Assembly (NCBI GenBank): GCA_019753175.1 | Contig: JAIELK010000003.1 | Span: 1-64,000, forward strand | Source of the DNA: Hyphomonadaceae bacterium | Lineage (GTDB): Bacteria; Pseudomonadota; Alphaproteobacteria; Caulobacterales; Aquidulcibacteraceae | Length of the DNA stretch: 64,000 bases | Direction of reading: 5' to 3' | Shown here: in pieces, positions 1-7,519 of the stretch | Position numbering within the stretch: position 1 is the stretch's first letter | Layout: every line of letters begins with the position of its first letter | The notes under the pieces: generated by a model | Database searches by the model: none | What the model saw: the letters and a program-made list of their open reading frames with translations, nothing else | What the model was told of the DNA's origin: nothing | Made by a program: the position numbers and the translations under genes

Positions 1-2
1 CG

Positions 3-182
3 CACGCTTACGATGCGCGCGGCAATCTCACCGCCGACGGCGCGCGCAGCTTCGGCTACGATCTGGAGAACCGGCTCGTCTCGGTCACGGGCTCAGCGTC
101 GGGGAGGCTTCGTGACGCTCAGATAGTTTGGACGCGCCGCAGTCAGCTCAGGTCGCGCGCGCGTCCTGGATCAGCGCCCTGA
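3..182 (+). pseudogene. 3' remnant of an RHS/YD-repeat protein (gene continues upstream of the window)
   Basis: Frame 3 reads HAYDARGNLTADGARSFGYDLENRLVSVTGSAS, a classic YD-repeat; similarity stops at about position 105 and the frame stops at 180-182 inside the 3' end of the antisense Crp gene. Confidence 0.6.
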
Positions 183-837
183 GCTTGTCGCGCGCAACCA
201 ACCTGATGCCCGCGCGGCCCATGGAGATGAAGCCTTCGTCGACCCATTCGTGCAGCTTGCGATTGACCTTCTCGCGGCTGGCGCCGATGCGGCGCGCGAG
301 TTCGGTCTGCGTGAGCGTCACCGACGACCCGTCGCCGGCCTCGTCGAGCAAGCGCAGCGCGAGGCGCGCGCCCAGATCGAGCGTGTGCGCGTCCTCGAGC
401 GCGGCGTCGGCATGGCGCAGGCGGCGCGACATTTCCGCGACGAGCTTCAACAGCGCCCGCGGCTCGCTCTCCAGCGCGCCGATGGCCTGGTCCCTGCCGA
501 TGCGCAGAAACCGCGAGCGGCGGATGGCGCAGATGTCGGCCGAGCGGACGCCGCCGTCGAGCACGGCCATCTCGCCGATGAGGGCAGGGGGTTTCAGCGC
601 GGCGATGCGCACGTCCTTGCCGGCCTCGGTCGACGTGCGGACCTCGACCTCGCCTTCCAGCAGCACGTAAAGCGCATCGCCCTTGTCGCCTTTGGCGAAC
701 AAGAGCTTGCCGGGCTCGACGGTGACGGGCGCGCCCTGCTTGGCGAGCTTGGCGCGCGTCGCATCGCTCAGCGCGGCCATGAACTCGGCTCTCGCCAGCG
801 CCGCTTCGACGTTCTGGAGGTCGTGTTTGTCAGCCAT
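148..837 (-). CDS. Crp/Fnr family transcriptional regulator
   Basis: cNMP-binding domain (GDALYVLLEGEVEVR...GEMAVLDGGVRSA) and C-terminal HTH (TQTELARRIGASREKVNRKLHEW). Confidence 0.9.
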   Translation of the reverse strand: MADKHDLQNVEAALARAEFMAALSDATRAKLAKQGAPVTVEPGKLLFAKGDKGDALYVLLEGEVEVRTSTEAGKDVRIAALKPPALIGEMAVLDGGVRSADICAIRRSRFLRIGRDQAIGALESEPRALLKLVAEMSRRLRHADAALEDAHTLDLGARLALRLLDEAGDGSSVTLTQTELARRIGASREKVNRKLHEWVDEGFISMGRAGIRLVARDKLRALIQDARAT

Positions 838-944
838 TGGCTGGAACTTTCGTCGGCGCCGATGCGGGCGTCAACAGCGGACCCTTGCGGGCTTATTCCG
901 CCGCGGTTCCGCGCGCGTTGCGCGCGTCTTCCTCGGCCTCTTCC

Positions 945-2087
<1,143 letters not shown>

Positions 2088-2157
2088 CGCGGCGGCGTTA
2101 ACCATGTTGTCCGAGCTGCATACGCAGTTGGCACAAGATGTGGTGGGCGTGCGCGAT

Positions 2158-2730
2158 TCAAATCGCGCGCTTGAGGTCCATCGCCAGCTGCACGGGGCGG
2201 AAGCTCTTGCGATGAATGGCGCAGGGACCGAGGCGGCGGAGCGCGTCCTGGTGCTCGGGCGTGGAATAGCCCTTGTGCTTGGAGAAGGCGTAGCCGGGAT
2301 AGACGCCGCAGAGCTCGTTCATGATGCGGTCGCGCTCGACCTTGGCGATGATCGACGCGGCGGAGATCAGCGGCACGATGGCGTCGCCGTCGATCACCCA
2401 CTCGACCGGGCAGGGCAGGTCCGGCGCCATGTTGCCGTCGATCAGCGCTGCGACCGGCGCATGCGGCAGCGCTGCGAACGCGCGCTGCATGGCGAGGTGC
2501 GAGGCGCGCAGGATGTTGAGTGCATCGATCTCCTCGACGCTGGCGACGCCGACGCCGACCACGCCGACAGCGCGGATCCGCAGGGCTAAGTCTTCGCGCG
2601 CCTCGGCGGTCAATTGCTTGGAATCGTCGAGCCCCTTGGGGCGGCCCTTGGCCGGCAGAACGACCGCCGCCGCCACCACCGGCCCCGCCAGCGGCCCGCG
2701 CCCCGCCTCGTCGATCCCGCAAATCGCCAT
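2158..2730 (-). CDS. rnhB: Ribonuclease HII
   Basis: ICGIDEAGRGPLAGPVVAAAVVL, DSKQLTAEAR. Confidence 0.95.
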   Translation of the reverse strand: MAICGIDEAGRGPLAGPVVAAAVVLPAKGRPKGLDDSKQLTAEAREDLALRIRAVGVVGVGVASVEEIDALNILRASHLAMQRAFAALPHAPVAALIDGNMAPDLPCPVEWVIDGDAIVPLISAASIIAKVERDRIMNELCGVYPGYAFSKHKGYSTPEHQDALRRLGPCAIHRKSFRPVQLAMDLKRAI

Positions 2731-2782
2731 GGCGGGATGATGCGCGGATTCAAAGTCGCCGACAAACGACGGGGGATGGAAT

Positions 2783-2817
2783 GTACTATTGACAATATGT
2801 ACTAGAAAGCTAACATC
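2783..2817 (+). promoter_or_regulatory. Putative promoter/operator of the membrane-protein/XRE operon
   Basis: TTGACA (2789-2794), 16 nt, TAACAT (2811-2816); -35 lies inside the palindrome TATTGACAATA (2787-2797) flanked by GTAC on each side. Confidence 0.5.
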
Positions 2818-2846
2818 ATGGGTAGAATTACTAACGGAGGTTCAGC

Positions 2847-3287
2847 GTGGTAGCTCGAGAGCAGTTCGCATGGGTTTGGCTGGTGACCATGGTGGTGACT
2901 TACGGCGTCTACTTCGTCGCCGTTGCACTGACCGGCGACACGACGTTCTGGCGGCAGATCGTCATGTTCGCCGCCACGGCCATCGCGCAGGTGGTGATCG
3001 TCGCGATCGCGAGCGCGGTGATCGCGCTGCGGCACAAGAACGAATTAAGCGGGGACGAGCGCGACCGCGCGATTGAGCATCGGGCGTCCGCGATCGCCTA
3101 CCAAGTGCTGATCTGCGGCATGATCCTTGTCGGCTGCTTGATGCCCTTCAACCACGCGGGCTGGGACATCTTCCATGCGGCTGTTTTCGCGATTGTTTTG
3201 GCCGAGATCGTGCGCCATGGCCTGATCGTGGCGGCCTATCGGCGCGGTCTGCAGCAGCCCAAAGCGCAGCGAGGCTGGCATGGTTGA
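2847..3287 (+). CDS. Multi-pass membrane protein, DUF2178-like
   Basis: Several hydrophobic segments; GDERDRAIEHRASAIAYQ motif; overlaps the following XRE gene. Confidence 0.7.
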   Translation: MVAREQFAWVWLVTMVVTYGVYFVAVALTGDTTFWRQIVMFAATAIAQVVIVAIASAVIALRHKNELSGDERDRAIEHRASAIAYQVLICGMILVGCLMPFNHAGWDIFHAAVFAIVLAEIVRHGLIVAAYRRGLQQPKAQRGWHG

Positions 3288-3504
3288 GCGCCGGCTGACC
3301 AATTCAATCCGCACGCTGCGCTTCCTGGCGGGCGAGATGACGCAAGCCGAGCTGGGTGAGCGCATTGGCGTGACCCGCCAGACGGTCGCCGCCATTGAGG
3401 CCGGCAAGTATTCACCAACGTTGGAGGCTGCGTTTCGTATCGCCGAGGTGTTCGGCAAGCCGCTGGAGGAGGTGTTTCACTGGGGGGTCTGCGACGCGGG
3501 CTAA
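3280..3504 (+). CDS. XRE-family HTH regulator (YozG-like, short form)
   Basis: MTQAELGERIGVTRQTVAAIEAGKYSPTLEAAFRIAEVFGKPLEEVF. Confidence 0.88.
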   Translation: MVERRLTNSIRTLRFLAGEMTQAELGERIGVTRQTVAAIEAGKYSPTLEAAFRIAEVFGKPLEEVFHWGVCDAG

Positions 3505-3531
3505 GGCGACCAGTCCGTCAAGGAAAGTATT

Positions 3532-3592
3532 CTGTTTGATAAGGACGCTTGACAGGCCGTGCGCCGATGTGTCAAGCAAACTTATCAAACAG
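3532..3592. repeat. Compound inverted repeat, intergenic
   Basis: CTGTTTGATAAG(3532-3543)/CTTATCAAACAG(3581-3592) and GCTTGACA(3547-3554)/TGTCAAGC(3570-3577), both perfect. Confidence 0.8.
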
Positions 3593-3618
3593 AGAAGCAT
3601 CCTTGATGGAGGCGTCAA

Positions 3619-3798
3619 ATGAAGAGGGTCGTGGTCACGTTGTCAGCCCTGGTGGCGGTCGCGCTGATGATCGGTGCGGAGATCGTCCGCTTGGCGCCAT
3701 CGCCGGAAGGCCGTCTGCAGGTCCAAGTGACGCTGCCGCCCGATGACGTCTCAGTCAGCGTCAGCGGCCGGGCCCTCACCCTCAAGTTCGAAATCTGA
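3619..3798 (+). CDS. Small membrane-anchored/exported protein (59 aa)
   Basis: MKRVVVTLSALVAVALMIGAEIVRLAPSPEGRLQVQVTLPPDDVSVSVSGRALTLKFEI; just below the ORF-track length cutoff. Confidence 0.6.
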   Translation: MKRVVVTLSALVAVALMIGAEIVRLAPSPEGRLQVQVTLPPDDVSVSVSGRALTLKFEI

Positions 3799-3807
3799 GG
3801 CCCTCCC

Positions 3808-4125
3808 ATGAGCATCGAAAACCAAGACTCGCCTGCGCCCGGCGTCGCCAAGCGTCCGCAGGTCCGATGGCTGATCCTCGGCGCCGCGATTGCCTTCGCG
3901 ATCGCCGCCTGGACGGCGCTCGGCGTCGGCTATTTTGTCCAACCGAGCACGGTCGTGTGGATCGCCCTCATCACAGCGGCTGCAATCAGTCTTGAAGTGC
4001 TGTTCTGGGTCGGCGCCGGCGTCTTGGGCTGGAGCATCTTTGCAAAGCGGCGCGCGGCGCTTGAGCGCTGGCGCCAGCGCCTGTTCGGCAAACGCGGCGA
4101 GTCACGTCAATCTGAGGTGCGATAG
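3808..4125 (+). CDS. Small membrane protein
   Basis: Two hydrophobic segments, basic C-terminus; fits the gene string. Confidence 0.6.
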   Translation: MSIENQDSPAPGVAKRPQVRWLILGAAIAFAIAAWTALGVGYFVQPSTVVWIALITAAAISLEVLFWVGAGVLGWSIFAKRRAALERWRQRLFGKRGESRQSEVR

Positions 4126-4145
4126 CACGCTCAAGGAGGCTACAG

Positions 4146-4574
4146 ATGTTATCCAAGGTGCTCGATTGCGCCGACGGCGCGCCTCCGAAGGTGGCGAAAC
4201 GCTATCGCGGCGAAATGATCCTCGCCAGCGCGCTCTATGTTATTGCGGTAGCCGTCAGCGCCTTTGTTCTTCGGTGGTTCGATCCGCCGCTCTGGGTCGC
4301 GGTTGCGATGGCCGCCGCCGCGCTCGCTCCGGTTGGGCTCATGTTGCGGGCGTATTTGCGCTACCTTGCCGGGCTCGACGAGTTTCAGCGTCGCGTGCAG
4401 ATGGAATCGCTGCTGATTGCGGCGGCGGTCGTCGCTTTCGGCAGTTTGACCTACGGGTTCTTGCAGGCGTTTGCCGGCTTTCCGGTCATTGAGGACGCGC
4501 TGATCTGGGTGTTCCCGGCGATGTGCGTGGTGTGGGGCTTCGCGCAAGTCTTCGTGCGGCGGCGCTACCGGTGA
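4146..4574 (+). CDS. Multi-pass membrane protein
   Basis: Four hydrophobic segments; LDEFQRRVQMESL loop; SD-like aaggaggc upstream. Confidence 0.7.
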   Translation: MLSKVLDCADGAPPKVAKRYRGEMILASALYVIAVAVSAFVLRWFDPPLWVAVAMAAAALAPVGLMLRAYLRYLAGLDEFQRRVQMESLLIAAAVVAFGSLTYGFLQAFAGFPVIEDALIWVFPAMCVVWGFAQVFVRRRYR

Positions 4575-4783
4575 AGAACCGCCTCAAGGTTCTGCGCGCG
4601 GAGCGCAATTGGAGTCAGGCCGATCTCGCCGACCGCCTCGATGTCTCGCGCCAAAGCGTCAACGCGATCGAGACCGGCAAGTACGATCCGTCGCTGCCCT
4701 TGGCGTTCAAGATCGCGGCAGTGTTCGGGCTCTCGATCGAACAAATTTTTAGCGCCGACGAAGCTGCGCAAGCGGCGGAATGA
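4571..4783 (+). CDS. XRE-family HTH regulator (YozG-like), GTG start
   Basis: MKNRLKVLRAERNWSQADLADRLDVSRQSVNAIETGKYDPSLPLAFKIAAVFGLSIEQIF; 4-bp overlaps with both neighbours. Confidence 0.88.
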   Translation: MKNRLKVLRAERNWSQADLADRLDVSRQSVNAIETGKYDPSLPLAFKIAAVFGLSIEQIFSADEAAQAAE

Positions 4784-5256
4784 TGCGGAGTCAGGCCATG
4801 AGCACACGAGCAGGTCAGCGTCCGGCCGTCAGCAAGCAGCAGCGGAAGAACCTCTACCTTATCGGCACGCTTGTTGCGACCGTGATTATGGTTGCGGGGG
4901 CGGCGATCGCGGGCCGCGTCAGTGTGCCGGTGGGTTTGGCACTTGTTCTGCCGGCAATGGTCGCGGTGTTCGCCTTCAGCTTCCTCTGGTTTGCGGCGCT
5001 CGACGAATTGGCTCAGCGCGCGCACTACGAAGCGTGGTTCTGGGGCGGATCGACGGGGTTGCTGGTGGCCCCGCTGCTGATCGTCAGTGCGCTGCTGACA
5101 GGCGGACAGAGCGACCTCGTCGAGCTTGCGCTGACGTACTTCGGCGGCGGCGACAACGCGCGTGAGGCCTTCCTCAACGGTGTGATGGTGGCGATCGTGC
5201 CGCCCGTCATCGGCTACGGGATCTGGTGGCTGGTGTTCTGGCTGCGCAAGCTTTGA
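4780..5256 (+). CDS. Multi-pass membrane protein
   Basis: Hydrophobic segments; LDELAQRAHYEAWFWG loop resembling the LDEFQRRVQMESL loop of the 4146 gene. Confidence 0.7.
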   Translation: MMRSQAMSTRAGQRPAVSKQQRKNLYLIGTLVATVIMVAGAAIAGRVSVPVGLALVLPAMVAVFAFSFLWFAALDELAQRAHYEAWFWGGSTGLLVAPLLIVSALLTGGQSDLVELALTYFGGGDNAREAFLNGVMVAIVPPVIGYGIWWLVFWLRKL

Positions 5257-5257
5257 G

Positions 5258-5824
5258 CTAAGGCAGTGTCGGCGGATCGAACAGGAGCGTTAATGGGGTC
5301 GCTGTCGCACTCGTGAGCGTCTCGCCTGCGCGGACGATGTGGCGACGGCGATAGTCGCCCTCGTGCAGATCCCAAAATTGATGCAGCGCCCGAGCGTTCA
5401 CGTCGAGCACCCAATACTCCAGCAGGCCTGTCTCGGCGTATTCAAGGCGCTTCGGGCCGATGTCGTCGGCAAGCGATTCGTCGGCGATCTCAACGCAGAT
5501 GCGCGCCTTTTCGCCAGGAATTGGTCCCTTGAGCGGCCCGCCATCCCAAACAGTCAGGTCAGGAAGCGGACGGAAGCGGCCGGCGAACCGAACCGACACT
5601 TCGATGTCCACGACCAGAGGCGCGCCCGCGGCAGCGATTGCTGCTTCTAGCTTCTTGAAGATCCAGGTCTTGAGTCGGCCGTGCGGCAGATACTCCGGCG
5701 CCATTTGCACCAACCTCCCGCGCCGCAGTTCGACGCGCCCAAGCACCGAAGCGCCGCCGCTTTCCAGCAAACGGTCAAACTCTCTTTCAGAAAGTTCGAT
5801 GGGGCGAGGGGCCAAGTCCACCAT
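5258..5824 (-). CDS. Uma2 family (DUF820) PD-(D/E)XK nuclease-like protein
   Basis: LPDLTVWDGG..ARICVEIADESLADDIGPKRLEYAETGLLEYWVLDVNAR. Confidence 0.85.
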   Translation of the reverse strand: MVDLAPRPIELSEREFDRLLESGGASVLGRVELRRGRLVQMAPEYLPHGRLKTWIFKKLEAAIAAAGAPLVVDIEVSVRFAGRFRPLPDLTVWDGGPLKGPIPGEKARICVEIADESLADDIGPKRLEYAETGLLEYWVLDVNARALHQFWDLHEGDYRRRHIVRAGETLTSATATPLTLLFDPPTLP

Positions 5825-5880
5825 GACGACACCCTAGCACTCTTGCGGCGTGCCGTCAGCGCCTTTACGCGGGTGCAGCA

Positions 5881-6765
5881 ATGGCTGCACTCAAATCGCC
5901 CCGCTGTTTCCAGGACGTGATCCTGACGCTCCAGTCTTATTGGGCGGGGCAGGGGTGCGCGATTCTGCAGCCCTATGACGAGCAGGTCGGCGCCGGCACG
6001 CTGCACCCGGCGACGACGCTGCGCGCGCTCGGGCCGAAGCCGTGGCGCGCGGCCTATGTGCAGCCCTCGCGTCGGCCCAAGGATGGGCGCTATGGGGACA
6101 ACCCCAACCGGCTGCAGCACTATTACCAGTTCCAGGTGATCCTGAAGCCGAACCCGCCCGATTTGCAGCAGCTTTACCTCAACTCGCTTGCCGCGATCGG
6201 CATCGACCCGCTGCTGCACGACATCCGCTTTGTCGAGGACGATTGGGAAAACCCGACCGTCGGCGCCTGGGGGCTGGGTTGGGAGGTCTGGTGCGACGGC
6301 ATGGAGGTGAGCCAATACACCTACTTCCAGCAAGTCGGCGGCTTGGACGTGCGCCCGGTTTCGGGCGAGCTCACCTACGGACTGGAGCGCTTGGCGATGT
6401 ACGTGTTCGGCGTCGACCGCGTCTACGATCTGCCGTTCAACGATCCCGAAAGCGCTGCGCCCTTGAGTTACGGCGATGTGTTCCTTGAAAACGAACGCCA
6501 GCAATCGCGCTTCAATTTCGAGCTCTCCGATCCGGAAATGAACCTCCGCTGGTTCAACGATGCGGAAGCGACTGCGACGCGCTTGCTCAAGGAAGGCAAT
6601 GTGCTGCCGGCGTTCGATTACACGCTGAAGGCCAGCCATTTGTTCAATCTGCTGGACGCGCGCGGCGTGGTGTCGCCGACGGAGCGGCAAAGCTTCATCG
6701 CGCGCGTGCGGGAATTGGCGAAAGGGTGCGCAAGCGCCTGGGAACGGATGGAGACACGAGCATGA
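5881..6765 (+). CDS. glyQ: Glycine--tRNA ligase alpha subunit
   Basis: [47 protein letters not shown]. Confidence 0.97.
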   Translation: MAALKSPRCFQDVILTLQSYWAGQGCAILQPYDEQVGAGTLHPATTLRALGPKPWRAAYVQPSRRPKDGRYGDNPNRLQHYYQFQVILKPNPPDLQQLYLNSLAAIGIDPLLHDIRFVEDDWENPTVGAWGLGWEVWCDGMEVSQYTYFQQVGGLDVRPVSGELTYGLERLAMYVFGVDRVYDLPFNDPESAAPLSYGDVFLENERQQSRFNFELSDPEMNLRWFNDAEATATRLLKEGNVLPAFDYTLKASHLFNLLDARGVVSPTERQSFIARVRELAKGCASAWERMETRA

Positions 6766-7004
6766 GCGACGAGCGCGTGATAGCAGAGAAGACCCCGATC
6801 GGCGTCGAGGTCGAAGCGGGCAAGACCTATTTCTGGTGCACGTGCGGACGTTCGTCGAAGCAGCCCTTCTGTGACGGTTCACACAAGGTCACGTCGCTGA
6901 CGCCGCTGAAATGGGAAGCGAGCGAGACCAAGACCGTCTTCTTCTGCCGCTGCAAGCAAACCGCCGGCGCGCCGCTGTGCGACGGCAGCCACAAGAGGTT
7001 GTGA
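6762..7004 (+). CDS. CDGSH iron-sulfur domain protein (two CDGSH motifs)
   Basis: [16 protein letters not shown] and [16 protein letters not shown]. Confidence 0.9.
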   Translation: MSDERVIAEKTPIGVEVEAGKTYFWCTCGRSSKQPFCDGSHKVTSLTPLKWEASETKTVFFCRCKQTAGAPLCDGSHKRL

Positions 7005-7519
7005 TGCGCATGATCAGGCCGATTCTAACCGCCTTGATGGTTGCGCTTGCGTGTGTCGCCACACCCGCGCTCGCCCAGAAGCCGGACCAGGTTTGGGGCT
7101 ATTCCGATCAGGACGCGCAGATGAACGCGGCCATCGAGCAGGCGCGCGCTCATTATCCCATGTTCATAGCCGAACTCCACGGCGCGCCGCCGTCGAGCTT
7201 CGGCGCCTTTGGCGTCAAAGTGGGGCTGACGCAATCCTCTGGCGGCCAGGAACACATCTGGGTGGGCAATCTGCGCTTCGAGGGCGAAGATCTGGTGGGC
7301 GAATTGCTCAATGAGCCGGTCGGTCTGCCTGGCATGCGCCGCGGCTCGCGCGTGGTGGTGCGCGACGGCGACGTCAGCGACTGGTCCATCGATACACCCC
7401 AGGGTCAGTATGGCAGCTTCACCACGCGTGTCATGTTGCCCTCGCTTGATCCAGAACTCGCCGCCCAAATGCGCGCTCATCTCGCGCCGTCGCCGCTGCC
7501 GCCGCACTGGTCTTCCTGA
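7004..7519 (+). CDS. DUF2314-like secreted protein
   Basis: Signal peptide ending ALA; KVGLTQSSGGQEHIWVGNLRFEGEDLVGELLNEP. Confidence 0.7.
   Translation: MRMIRPILTALMVALACVATPALAQKPDQVWGYSDQDAQMNAAIEQARAHYPMFIAELHGAPPSSFGAFGVKVGLTQSSGGQEHIWVGNLRFEGEDLVGELLNEPVGLPGMRRGSRVVVRDGDVSDWSIDTPQGQYGSFTTRVMLPSLDPELAAQMRAHLAPSPLPPHWSS

Noticed and set aside
5647-6882. 411-aa minus-strand ORF
   Set aside because: Antisense of glyQ and CDGSH genes, spuriously joined to an alternative frame of the Uma2 gene.
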